Below the pieces are notes generated by a model that searched no databases, was not told the origin of the DNA, and was given only the letters and a program-made list of their open reading frames with translations. Positions 23,059 to 32,100 of a stretch of DNA of 42,547 nt are shown here, in pieces. The position numbers were made by a program, and so were the translations under genes. Location: the NCBI GenBank assembly GCA_002409975.1, contig DHOO01000141.1, positions 1-42,547 on the forward strand, in the 5' to 3' direction. The DNA is from Firmicutes bacterium UBA5388. Its GTDB lineage: Bacteria > Bacillota > UBA4882 > UBA10575. How positions within the stretch are numbered: position 1 is the stretch's first letter; each line of letters starts with the position of its first letter.

Positions 23059-24441
23059 TTATTTTTTCGATGCTAAATAATTGCCAATAGCACGAGCCGC
23101 CTTTTTCCCAGCTCCCATCGCCGCAATCACAGTGGCTGCTCCCGTTACAATATCACCGCCAGCAAAGACCCCTGGGATACTGGTCATTAACGTCTCAGGA
23201 TCAACTTCAATATAACCCCACTTATTTAAATTTAAACCAGCAGTGCCTTTTAACAAGATAGGGTTAGGACCTTGTCCAATAGCAACAACCACGGTATCTA
23301 CAGGAAAACTAACCTCAGAATCCAGGATCGGAACTGGTCTCCGCCGGCCCGAAGCATCCGGTTCACCCAGTGACATCTGCTGACAGACCATCGTCTTAAC
23401 ATTTCCTGATTCATCACCCAACAGCTGCAAAGGATTAGTAAGCAAATGGAAAACAACTCCTTCTTCCTCCGCATTCTCAATCTCTTCTAAACGAGCGGGC
23501 ATCTCTTCCCGCGAACGCCTGTAAACAATAATAACCTTTTCGGCTCCAAGCCGTAAAGCAGTCCGCGCCGAATCCATCGCCACGTTCCCGGCTCCAATCA
23601 CAGCAACACGCTTACCAATCCGAATTGGAGTATCATACTCCGGAAAAAGGTAAGCCTTCATCAAATTAACACGGGTAAGAAATTCGTTAGCTGAATAAAC
23701 ACTATTTAGATTTTCCCCTGGAATCCCTAAAAAATGGGGAAGTCCTGCCCCAGTCCCGATAAAAACAGCTTGATAGTCTTGACTAAATAAGTCATCAATC
23801 GTCAAAGTTTGACCAATTAGGCAGCTTTTTTTTATTTCCACTCCCATCTTGACTAGATTACCCACCTCGTAATCGACAATCGCCTTGGGAAGTCTAAATT
23901 CTGGAATACCATATCTTAATACTCCACCCGGAGCGTGAAGAGATTCAAAAAGAGTCACTTTATAGCCCATCAAAGAGAGATCTGCTGCCGCGGTTAAACC
24001 AGCCGGACCGGAACCAACCACCGCCACTTTTCCTTTAGCGGCAGTCTCTTGCGGAGTAGATTTGGCCTCAGTTTCCTCTTTTCTACCCCAGTCGGCGCAG
24101 TAACGCTCTAAAGCGCCAATCGCAATCGGTTCCCCTTTTTTCCCAAGGACACATAATTTTTCACATTGGTTTTCCTGGGGGCAGACCCGACCACAGATCG
24201 CTGGAAGACTATTTTTCTCTTTAATCTTCGCCAAAGCAGCTTCTGGTTGCCCAGCCGCCAGCAAGGCAATGAAGTTGGGAATCTCAATTTCCACCGGACA
24301 TCCCTGAACACACATTGGTTTTTTACATTTCAAACAGCGATCAGCCTCGGCCTGGGCCTGTTCTACTGTAAAACCTAACGCCACCTCGTCAAAATTTCTC
24401 CATCGGATCTCTGGATCTTGTTTTGGCATCTGCTGTCTCAT
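23059..24441 (-). CDS. nfnB: NADPH-binding subunit NfnB of ferredoxin:NAD(P)+ transhydrogenase (GltD-like)
   Basis: A 460-residue flavoprotein. Cys motifs CLKCKKPMCVQGCPVEIEIP and CGRVCPQENQCEKLCVLG bind two [4Fe-4S] clusters. FAD site VAVVGSGPAGLTAAADLSLMG (about 140), NADPH site RVAVIGAGNVAMDSARTALR (about 278), and GVFAGGDIVTGAATVIAAMG near the C-terminus. It is often annotated as glutamate synthase small chain, but the adjacent NfnA-type gene and lack of gltB point to the electron-bifurcating transhydrogenase: 2 NADPH + NAD+ + oxidised ferredoxin to NADP+, NADH and reduced ferredoxin. ATG 24441 overlaps the nfnA stop as ATGA and follows AGGAGG. Sulfide dehydrogenase (SudAB) is the near alternative. 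Confidence 0.9.
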   Translation of the reverse strand: MRQQMPKQDPEIRWRNFDEVALGFTVEQAQAEADRCLKCKKPMCVQGCPVEIEIPNFIALLAAGQPEAALAKIKEKNSLPAICGRVCPQENQCEKLCVLGKKGEPIAIGALERYCADWGRKEETEAKSTPQETAAKGKVAVVGSGPAGLTAAADLSLMGYKVTLFESLHAPGGVLRYGIPEFRLPKAIVDYEVGNLVKMGVEIKKSCLIGQTLTIDDLFSQDYQAVFIGTGAGLPHFLGIPGENLNSVYSANEFLTRVNLMKAYLFPEYDTPIRIGKRVAVIGAGNVAMDSARTALRLGAEKVIIVYRRSREEMPARLEEIENAEEEGVVFHLLTNPLQLLGDESGNVKTMVCQQMSLGEPDASGRRRPVPILDSEVSFPVDTVVVAIGQGPNPILLKGTAGLNLNKWGYIEVDPETLMTSIPGVFAGGDIVTGAATVIAAMGAGKKAARAIGNYLASKK

Positions 24442-25268
24442 TTTCCCGCCTCCTCTAGCCTGCATCGGTGACATGCCTCTTTTTCTTGTTCATGATAATA
24501 TCTTTGTCTTAATAATAATTCTTCAAAATTCACCAAAGCGCCATCAAAAGCCGGACCATCCACGCAACAGAATTTAGTTTTACCTCCCACTGTCACTCGA
24601 CAACCGCCGCACATCCCAGTTCCATCTATCATCAAAGCATTTAGACTAACCACAATCGGAACATTAAATTCTTTTGCCACTTTTACCGTCGCAGCCATCA
24701 TCGGAACCGGCCCTACCGCTACTATTTCAGAAACTTTTTCTTCAGAGAGCGCTTGCTGGAGAAGAGCGGTTACAAACCCGTGATGTCCAAAGCTACCATC
24801 ATCCGTACTATAACGTACTTCATCACTAACCGCCGCCATTTCCTCAGTCATGATCAGCATCTCTTTACGCTGGGCGCCAATCAAACTGAGCACTCTGTTT
24901 CCTGCTTGGTGAAGAGCTTTAGCTTTTGGGTAAAGGGGCGCCACTCCTAAACCACCAGCTACGCAGATTACAGTTCCTAATTTGTTGATCGGATACGGAG
25001 TCCCTAAAGGACCCAGCAAATCCAAGAAAGCATCGCCTTTTTTCATTTGGTTAATCTCTTTTGTACTCTTACCAATGCCTTGACAAACCAGAGTAATGGT
25101 ACCTTGTTCTCGATCGAAATCGGCAATGGTAAGTGGTATCCGCTCGCCATTTTCTTTATGCCTTAAAATAATAAAATGTCCGGGTTCGGCTTTTTTTGCG
25201 ATTAGAGGAGCATCAACCAAAAATTGTACAATCCCCGGCGCGAGCTCCTTTTTGTCAATTATTTCCAT
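24438..25268 (-). CDS. nfnA: NfnA subunit, FAD/[2Fe-2S] ferredoxin-NADP reductase-like
   Basis: A 276-residue FNR-fold protein. The FAD motif region is GHFIILRHKENGERIPLTIAD (about residues 31-51); NAD site VICVAGGLGVAPLYPKAKAL (about 100-119); the C-terminal [2Fe-2S] cysteines are in GMCGGCRVTVGGKTKFCCVDGP (about 216-237). It resembles the PyrK/dihydroorotate dehydrogenase electron-transfer subunit, but its overlap with nfnB fixes the assignment as NfnA, the NAD(H) side of the bifurcating complex. ATG 25268 follows GGAGGAGAATAA. It is first of a two-gene operon. The presence of Nfn fits an anaerobic, ferredoxin-based metabolism. Confidence 0.9.
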   Translation of the reverse strand: MEIIDKKELAPGIVQFLVDAPLIAKKAEPGHFIILRHKENGERIPLTIADFDREQGTITLVCQGIGKSTKEINQMKKGDAFLDLLGPLGTPYPINKLGTVICVAGGLGVAPLYPKAKALHQAGNRVLSLIGAQRKEMLIMTEEMAAVSDEVRYSTDDGSFGHHGFVTALLQQALSEEKVSEIVAVGPVPMMAATVKVAKEFNVPIVVSLNALMIDGTGMCGGCRVTVGGKTKFCCVDGPAFDGALVNFEELLLRQRYYHEQEKEACHRCRLEEAGK

Positions 25269-25289
25269 TTATTCTCCTCCATTACAAAT

Positions 25290-25395
25290 TAAGAAATTGC
25301 ATAATCCTCATTTGCAATGAAAGCTTACCCACGAGTTACGAGCAACGAATGACTAGTAACAAGGAAAATGATTAAGATAATTATGCAATTCCCTC
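25290..25395 (-). repeat. Intergenic repeat element, copy F (short, ends only)
   Basis: About 106 bp upstream of nfnA. Its right end read on the minus strand, GAGGGAATTGCATAATTA, is nearly identical to the left end of copy C (GAGGGAATTGCGTAATTA). The left end (AAGAAATTGCATAAT) is the matching inverted repeat. The centre contains GAATGAC and GTTAC/GTAAC but lacks the full GTCGA stem, so it looks like an internally shortened derivative. Confidence 0.6.
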
Positions 25396-25514
25396 AAATA
25401 ATAAACAAGATTATTGTATCATTAATCGGGTAATTTGAAAACCTCATAAAAGCTTAATCGAGAACAAAACTCAAGCTAAACGAAGTAATATTTGAAAAGT
25501 ATAAAAAGTTAAAG

Positions 25515-25538
25515 AAAAAGAGTGGGACACAACCCACC
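25515..25538 (-). terminator. Terminator of the glutamate dehydrogenase gene
   Basis: On the minus strand GTGGGTTGTGTCCCAC followed by TCTTTTTCTTT, immediately after the stop codon. Confidence 0.8.
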
Positions 25539-25539
25539 C

Positions 25540-26787
25540 TTAAGCCCAGCCTCGCATCTTAATGGCTTCCGCCACTCTTGAGAGAGAATACATATAAGCA
25601 GCAACTCGCATATTAACTTTATGGTCTTGACTCATCTGATAAATGCAATCAAAAGCCTCAACCATCTTTTGTTCTAATCGGGAGTTAACTTCATCCGCTG
25701 ACCAATAGTAATTCATGATATTTTGCACCCATTCAAAATAGGAGACAGTTACCCCACCGGCATTGGTTAAAATATCCGGAGTCAGCATGATCCCTTTTCG
25801 TGAAAGAATCTCATCCGCTTCCGGCGTAGTCGGTCCATTGGCCGCTTCAGCAACAAGCTTAGCTTTAATCCGATCAACATTGTCCTTGGTAATCTGATTC
25901 TCCATTGCCGCCGGGACTAGAATATCGCAATCCAGAGCAAAAAGCTCTTCATTATCAATCGGTCGGCATCCGGGGTAACCATTGATGGTACCTGCTTTTT
26001 TCCTAAACTTTAGTACATCCTCAGGGTTAATACCTTCTTGGGAGTAAATCCCTCCATCAATTTCCATGATGGCGATGATTTTTACCCCTTCTTTGGCTAA
26101 AAACCGCGCCGTAGCGCTGCCAACATTGCCAAAGCCTTGAACAACAGCTGTTGCGCCTTGAAGATTCATGCCTATACGTTTAGCCGCTTCCCTAATAATA
26201 ATAACACAACCCCTACCCGTAGCTTCACCCCGGCCCAGTGAACCGCCGACAATAATTGGTTTACCGGTAACAACTCCTGGATAAGTTACTCCACCCTTGC
26301 ACTTACTAAACTCATCCATCATCCATGCCATAATTTGGGGGTTGGTATTAACATCCGGAGCTGGAATATCCTTATCCGGACCAATTAGAGAGGAAATAGC
26401 AGCAATATAAGCGCGACTCAGTCGTTCAAGTTCAAATGGGGAAAGGGTCTGGGGGTCAACTACTACCCCTCCCTTACCGCCGCCGTAGGGTAACCCTAAG
26501 ACACCACATTTAAAAGTCATCCACATGGAGAGCGCTTTTACCTCATCCAGAGTTACACTGGGATGAAAACGAATTCCACCTTTAGCCGGCCCAATCGCAT
26601 CATTATGTTGAGCCCGATACCCTTTAAAGACTTTAATGGTACCGTCATCCATTTTGACCGGAAAATTCACTTCCAGCACCCGTAAAGGTTCCCTAAGGAT
26701 AGCGTGAACCCCCGGATCAAGCCCCAGTTTTTCTGCCGCCATATCAAGTTGTTGTTGTGCAACTACCAGCGGGTTAATCTCAGTCAT
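25540..26787 (-). CDS. gdhA: Glu/Leu/Phe/Val dehydrogenase family, glutamate dehydrogenase
   Basis: A 415-residue cytoplasmic enzyme interconverting glutamate and 2-oxoglutarate + ammonia. It shows IGPAKGGIRFHPSVT and LPYGGGKGGVVVDP with the substrate and catalytic lysines (about residues 65-110), PAPDVNTNPQIMAWMMDEFS (about 145), the Rossmann motif VVQGFGNVGSATARFLA (about 213) and PAAMENQIT. The length is that of the hexameric small GDH, usually NAD-linked in Clostridia; coenzyme choice cannot be read reliably. ATG 26787 follows AAGGGGG. It is monocistronic with its own terminator. It could draw 2-oxoglutarate from the isocitrate dehydrogenase encoded at 10806. Confidence 0.93.
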   Translation of the reverse strand: MTEINPLVVAQQQLDMAAEKLGLDPGVHAILREPLRVLEVNFPVKMDDGTIKVFKGYRAQHNDAIGPAKGGIRFHPSVTLDEVKALSMWMTFKCGVLGLPYGGGKGGVVVDPQTLSPFELERLSRAYIAAISSLIGPDKDIPAPDVNTNPQIMAWMMDEFSKCKGGVTYPGVVTGKPIIVGGSLGRGEATGRGCVIIIREAAKRIGMNLQGATAVVQGFGNVGSATARFLAKEGVKIIAIMEIDGGIYSQEGINPEDVLKFRKKAGTINGYPGCRPIDNEELFALDCDILVPAAMENQITKDNVDRIKAKLVAEAANGPTTPEADEILSRKGIMLTPDILTNAGGVTVSYFEWVQNIMNYYWSADEVNSRLEQKMVEAFDCIYQMSQDHKVNMRVAAYMYSLSRVAEAIKMRGWA

Positions 26788-26814
26788 TATATATCCCCCT
26801 TATTTAATAGTTAC

Positions 26815-26960
26815 TTTGAAAACACTAGGTCGATTCACCTGGCTTTAATTTACATTACCTCACGAGTGCAAGTAACAGCCAGCGCGAACGACTACCTCGT
26901 AATAATAGGTTTATTATATAAGGATATATTGAACACGGTAATAAAGTCAATAATATTATC
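26815..26960 (+). repeat. Intergenic repeat element, copy D
   Basis: Located between the divergent gdhA and DUF421 genes (26788-27083). The core stem at 26829-26892 pairs GTCGATTC and CTGGCT with AGCCAG and GAACGAC; the left unpaired A is kept. The loop sequence ATTTACATTACCTC is close to that of copy C (ATTTACATTACTTC), and GAAAACACT to its left is shared with copy E. I cannot define clear terminal repeats, so the bounds are approximate. The gdhA promoter must lie in or near it; TTGACT/TATATC with 16 bases between, near 26927-26954 on the minus strand, is a weak candidate. Confidence 0.65.
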
Positions 26961-27083
26961 TGCTTAAGTAATAAGTATATAGTATACAAATCATCCTATT
27001 TATATTTTAGTTTTTGCTGTTTCCCCTGCAAAGAATATTTTCACCTGAGCAGTTAATAATAAAAAGTGAACAAGGGGGTCAAA

Positions 27084-27761
27084 ATGTTAATAATTTTTTT
27101 TCGAACACTTTTTCTGTATTTGTTAGTAGTTATCGTGACACGGTTAATGGGAAAACGGCAGATTGGTCAATTACAGCCGTACGAATTCGTGATTACCATT
27201 ATGATCGCGGATTTAGTAGCCATTCCCATGCAAGATCGAGGTTTATCGCTCCTTAATGGAGTAATACCCGTTCTTACCCTGCTTTTAGCTCAAGTCACTT
27301 TCTCCTTCTTATCAATAAAAAGCCAAAAATTCCGGAGGACTCTCTGTGGGAAACCCAGCGTGATCATTGAAAACGGAATAATAAATTGGGATGAAATGCA
27401 ATTAAACCTTTATCATCTCAATGATTTGTTAGAACAATTAAGATCACAAGGCTTCTTTAACCTTTCCGATGTTGAATTCGCTCTGTTAGAAACCAACGGA
27501 ACTTTAACCATCCTTCCCAAATCGCAAAAGCGACCTGTCACTCCAGAAGATTTAAAACTAAAAACGAATTATGAAGGACTGCCCACTTCCTTGATTTTAG
27601 ATGGTCAAATCGAAGCAAAAAGCCTAGCCCGAATCGGGCTCTCAGAAGAGTGGCTTCTTGATGAACTTAAAAAGCGCGGAATCAAGGATCCGCGCACAGT
27701 TTTAATCGCCATGATTGATACTCAAGGTCGACTCTTCTATCAAATTAAACCAGCGCCTTAA
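27084..27761 (+). CDS. DUF421 (YetF-like) membrane protein
   Basis: A 225-residue protein. Three N-terminal membrane segments (IIFFRTLFLYLLVVIVTRLMG, EFVITIMIADLVAIPM, VIPVLTLLLAQVTFSFL) carry the family signature RLMGKRQIGQLQPYEFV. The cytoplasmic DUF421 domain follows (KPSVIIENGIINWDEMQ, LNDLLEQLRSQGFFNLSDVEFALLE, GRLFYQIKP). ATG 27084 lies three bases after AAGGGGGTC, and GTG 27066 is rejected. B. subtilis YetF homologues are linked to spore envelope or germination traits, but function is not settled. The DUF4363 gene follows by 48 bases, a pairing common in Firmicutes. Confidence 0.9.
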   Translation: MLIIFFRTLFLYLLVVIVTRLMGKRQIGQLQPYEFVITIMIADLVAIPMQDRGLSLLNGVIPVLTLLLAQVTFSFLSIKSQKFRRTLCGKPSVIIENGIINWDEMQLNLYHLNDLLEQLRSQGFFNLSDVEFALLETNGTLTILPKSQKRPVTPEDLKLKTNYEGLPTSLILDGQIEAKSLARIGLSEEWLLDELKKRGIKDPRTVLIAMIDTQGRLFYQIKPAP

Positions 27762-27809
27762 AAGCAAATTTATTATTGTTTTTTCCCACTAATGGAAGGA
27801 GATAAAAGC

Positions 27810-28190
27810 GTGAAAGTATTTGTTGGAGTGATTATCCTTTTTTTGCTCTTTTCAGGCTTAGGATGGTATTCAGAAGTTTTAATCTCGAAACAAGCAGGGG
27901 AGATCCTTACTGAACTTGAAAACCTCGCTTCTTATGTTAAAAAGTCCAAGTCTTTGGAGATTGAAAAACAACTAAATATCATCAATAAATTATGGCTAAA
28001 ATCCAGAAAAGTCTGGGTCTTACTAATAGATCATCAAGATTTAGATGAGTTCGAAATTTATTTAGCTCGGACCAAATCCTATTTGGAAAATAAAGCCATT
28101 GTTTTGGCTTTAGGTGGAATCGCAGAAATGAAACAGACAATCAATCGCATTCCCGACCAGCTTCGTTTAAACTTAGAGAATATCTTTTAA
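27810..28190 (+). CDS. DUF4363 family small membrane-anchored protein
   Basis: A 126-residue protein with an N-terminal membrane anchor (VFVGVIILFLLFSGLGWYSE) and a helical domain with heptads (ILTELENLASYVKKSKSLEI, LNIINKLWLKSRKVWVLLID). It matches DUF4363, usually encoded just downstream of DUF421 genes, as here. The function is unknown. GTG 27810 is chosen because AAGGAGAT lies about six bases before it; ATG 27792 overlaps that site. It converges on ftsY with 14 bases between the stops and no visible terminator. Confidence 0.85.
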   Translation: MKVFVGVIILFLLFSGLGWYSEVLISKQAGEILTELENLASYVKKSKSLEIEKQLNIINKLWLKSRKVWVLLIDHQDLDEFEIYLARTKSYLENKAIVLALGGIAEMKQTINRIPDQLRLNLENIF

Positions 28191-28204
28191 TGACTCCAGC
28201 ATTA

Positions 28205-29119
28205 TCAAGCAAAAAGAGCTTTAACAAATTCATCAGGATCAAACCTTCTAAGATCCTCGGATTGTTCACCAATACCTAACCAGACAATTGGAAGACCTAA
28301 TTCCGCAGCAATGGCCAGTACTATTCCGCCCTTAGCGGTGCCGTCAAGTTTAGTAAGGATAATTCCATCAATACCAACTGCCTCGTGAAAGGCACGGGCT
28401 TGTGAGAGTGCATTTTGGCCAGTAGTAGCATCCAAGACTAATAAGTTTAACAGCCTTCTCTCGCCTAAGTTTTGAGAAACAACGCGGTGAACCTTTTCCA
28501 ATTCAGTCATCAGATTTACTTTTGTATGTAATCTCCCAGCCGTATCAAAGATCGCAACATCGACCTTCCTCGCATTAGCTGCAGAAATACCATCAAAGGC
28601 TACTGCTCCAGGATCGGCGCCCTCCTGGTGGTGGATAAGATCAATTCCTAGCCGTTGGCCCCAAACCCGAAGCTGATCAATAGCAGCAGCCCGAAAGGTA
28701 TCACCCGCTACGAGCAGACAAGATTTGTCTTTGCCTTTATAATATTCTGCTAACTTGGCAATAGAAGTGGTTTTCCCTACTCCATTTACTCCCACAACTA
28801 GGAGAGCTAGGGGTAAATCCGTATCTAGATCAGGGGGGGAAAGAACAGAAAGGAGAGCAGTCATGATCTCACGGAGATAACCCTTTATTTCATTAATTTG
28901 GTCTGTCTTCTCTGTCTTAACTTTCTCTTTCAATTTATCCAAAAGAAGAGAAGTTGTTTTATAGCCAACATCAGAAGCGATCAGGATCTCTTCCAATTCC
29001 TCATAGAATTCGGGACTAATCTTTTTATGAAAAAGCATCGCCTCTTCAAGAGGCGCAAGAAATCTTTGCCTGGTTTTAGTTAAACTTGCTTTCAATCGTG
29101 ACACAAATCCATCAGTCAT
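28205..29119 (-). CDS. ftsY: Signal recognition particle receptor FtsY
   Basis: A 304-residue SRP-GTPase consisting of N and G domains only. It lacks the long acidic A domain of E. coli FtsY, as usual in Firmicutes. Motifs: G1 GVNGVGKTTSIAKLA (about 110), G2 DTFRAAAIDQLRVWG, G3 DTAGRLHTKVNLMTEL, G4 TKLDGTAKGG, and closing WLGIGEQSEDLRRFDPDEFV. It receives SRP-bound ribosomes at the membrane and hands them to SecYEG. ATG 29119 follows AAGGAGG. It is 11 bases downstream of smc in the conserved smc-ftsY operon; ffh is not in this window. Confidence 0.96.
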   Translation of the reverse strand: MTDGFVSRLKASLTKTRQRFLAPLEEAMLFHKKISPEFYEELEEILIASDVGYKTTSLLLDKLKEKVKTEKTDQINEIKGYLREIMTALLSVLSPPDLDTDLPLALLVVGVNGVGKTTSIAKLAEYYKGKDKSCLLVAGDTFRAAAIDQLRVWGQRLGIDLIHHQEGADPGAVAFDGISAANARKVDVAIFDTAGRLHTKVNLMTELEKVHRVVSQNLGERRLLNLLVLDATTGQNALSQARAFHEAVGIDGIILTKLDGTAKGGIVLAIAAELGLPIVWLGIGEQSEDLRRFDPDEFVKALFA

Positions 29120-29130
29120 TATTTTCCTCC

Positions 29131-32100
29131 TTAACTTGCTTGTTTCTTCAGATCTAGAGAGATTAACTTACTAATTCCTTTTTCCTCCATGGTAACCCCA
29201 TAAAGCACATCTGCTACTTCCATTGTTCCCCGGCGGTGTGTGATCAGAATAAACTGCAGATCTTTGCTAAAAATCTTTAGTAGCTCGGTAAACCTTTTAA
29301 CGTTAGTGTCATCCAAAGTGGCGTCAATCTCATCAAGTATACAAAAAGGAGAAGGCTTGATGCGGAGGATGGCAAAAAGCAGAGCAATAGCAGTCATTGC
29401 CCTTTCACCTCCAGACAAAAGTGATAGATTCTGAAGCCTTTTCCCAGGAGGTTGAGCTAAAATCTCAACCCCTGAATCCAAAGGATTATCCGGATCAATC
29501 AACTCTAGGTTAGCCTTTCCTCCAGAAAATAATTGCTCAAATAAAATAATAAACTCCTTTCTTACCTGATAGAAAGTGTCTAAAAACCTTTTTTGTATTG
29601 TTTTTTCAATCTCTTGGATCACCTTTTCCAAAGATTCCCGAGAAGCAGTAAGATCCGTAAGTTGTTGGGAAAGAAAATCCACCCTCTCCTTTAACGCTTG
29701 ATACTCCGCAATCGCTTGTAAGTTTACCGGTTCAATCTCCTTCATCTGCCTCTTAAAACATGTTATTTCGTGTTTAGGATTAGAGGGAGCAACCCAGTTA
29801 ATTGAGAGTTCTTGTTGCCACCCTTCCCCGTAAACTTCGATTAAGTTGGTAGACATATTATCCGCGCTAATCTTTAACCTATTAATCTGAAGGTCTAAGC
29901 GATGTAAAAATGCCACTTCCTCACCATGCTGTTTTTGAATTTCTCGAAGACGAACTTCAGTCTGGTTTAAAGTAGAGAGCGCCTCCTGCCAACAGCTTTT
30001 TAACTTTTGGATGTCAGCTTCCTGCTCAGCTTGATTCTTAGTAGTATTTTTTACCTTGCTTTCCATCATATCCTTTTGCTTTTGTAAAATCTGCATTTCC
30101 TCTTGGGTCTGAGCAAGCTCTGAATTCTTTTTATTAATTTCTGTCTGCAGCTCACCAATTAAATTTTCATAATTTTGCAGATTTTCCCTTTTGCCAAGCC
30201 ATTCTTGCTGGACACCGGCCAGCTGTGAGGAAAGATCGGAAAGCTCTCTCAGGGTTGTTTCGCGCTCAGTTATAAAATTAGTTTCCCACTCTTCCAAAGC
30301 TTTAATTTCTCCGGTGATAAATTCCATCTCTGCTTCTACCTGTTTAAGCTTGTCCCTTAAATTATCTACTGCGGATTTTTGGAGCGATAACTCCTCTTCT
30401 ATTCGGAGAAGAACCTGCTGTAGCTGCTCTTTCTTGGTAAGTGTTTTCTGGTGACTAACTACTAAAGCATCCATATCTTTAAGCACAGAATTTATATTAA
30501 AATTGGTCTCTTGCTGCAAATTCTTTTTTTCTTCGTGAAGCTGGGAAATCTCTCTAATCTCTTCTTCCAACTTTTTTTCCTCAGCTAAGCCGCGATTCAT
30601 AAAAGCCAACAAATCTTCTTTTTCCCGCTTTAATTGAGTAATTTCTCCTTTCCTACTAAGAAGGCCCGCCCGTCGACGTTCTAAGTTTCCTCCCGTAATC
30701 GCTCCCCCCGGAGCAATAAGCTCGCCTTCTAGGGTCACAACTCGAAACTTCTTACCGGTCTTTTCAGCAATTTCTACCGCAGTCTTTAAATTGGGGGCGA
30801 TAATCGTCCCGTTTAGTAAGTGCTGGACAATCGCAGAGTAACGTTGCTCATATAAAACTGCATCAGTAGCTGGTTTAGAATTGTATTCCATTAATAATGA
30901 TTTTATCCCGAGCAAGCGATCGGGTTTCTCATCTATTAGATTTAGCGGTAAAAAGGTTGCTCTCCCCAAAGCGTGCTTTTTTAAGTAATCAATAGCCTGT
31001 CGAGCATCGCGATGATGATTAATTACTAAATACTGGAGAGAGGAACCCATTGCTACTTCTAACGCTAATTCATAACCGCTTTCCGCTCTGATTAAATCTG
31101 CCACTACCCCATGAATTTCTCGGCGAAACGGTTCTTTTTGGATTTCAAGTAAAGATTTTACTCCCTGGAAATATCCCTGATGGCCGCGTTCCATATCAGT
31201 AAGTAAAGTAAGTTTTGACTCTAATCCTCGAAGCCTCTCGCGCATTTCCTGATTCTTTTCCACTTGATTTAATAAGTAGGATTGACGTTTTTTTAGTTCC
31301 GCAGCCAACTTTTCTTCCTGATTTTTAACTACATCTAGCTGTTGTCGAAGAGCATTTAGCTTGTCCTTGGCTTTGTAGATTCGTTGATCCGTCACCGCAA
31401 GTTCCTTAGCAATCTCTTCAAGCTCCTCGTGAACCTCTGTTTCCTTCTCGTGACGAAAATCCTTCTGCACACTTGCTTCGCTAATCTTTTGTTTTAAGAG
31501 GGAACTTTGTTCCAACTTATTGGTAAAACACTGCTTTTTAGCTATTAGCTCGGCACGGAATTCTTTTATTTTAACTTCCTTAACCAGGAGTACTTCTTCG
31601 AGCTGTTTTACCTCCGAAGCTAAACGTGTTTTCTTTTCATCAATATTAGTAGTTAACTGCGAAAGATTCTCCTTTTTCTTTTCTAAGTCCATAGCTTTTT
31701 CTGCCTGTTGAGCAATAAATGCTTCCAACTCCAGGATACGAGTTTGTAATGAGCGTTTCCTTTCACCAAACAGATTTAACTCGCCCATCGCCCTTTCCCG
31801 TTGAGCTGTCTCTTCCATTAGCTGCTTTTGCCTAACTTCAAGCTCTTCTTCAACCGTGTTCACTCGGGATTTAATAGAAATAACCCTCTGAGAAAGATTT
31901 TCTTCTTCCTCTTTCAATCTTAACAATTCATTGTTCTTCAGGTTTTGCTGTTCTATTAATTCTTTAAGCGTTTGATTAATTCCAGTTAATTCTGTGTAAG
32001 AATAATTAATCTCCAACTGTTTAAGTTGATCTTGTAGTTTTAAATATCGTTCAGCCTTTTGTGCTTGTTCAGATAACGGTTCTAACTGCGTTACTAATTC

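Noticed and set aside
23059..24441. Glutamate synthase small subunit as the name of this gene
   Set aside because: No gltB is nearby, and the ATGA overlap with an NfnA-type gene points to the transhydrogenase.
25290..25395. Copy F as a full member carrying the GTCGA stem
   Set aside because: The ends match but I could not pair a GTCGA arm with a CGAC arm, so it is listed only as a shortened copy.
26704..26967. Open frame of 87 codons over the gdhA start and repeat copy D
   Set aside because: It mixes antisense gdhA codons with the repeat element, and no ribosome site precedes it.
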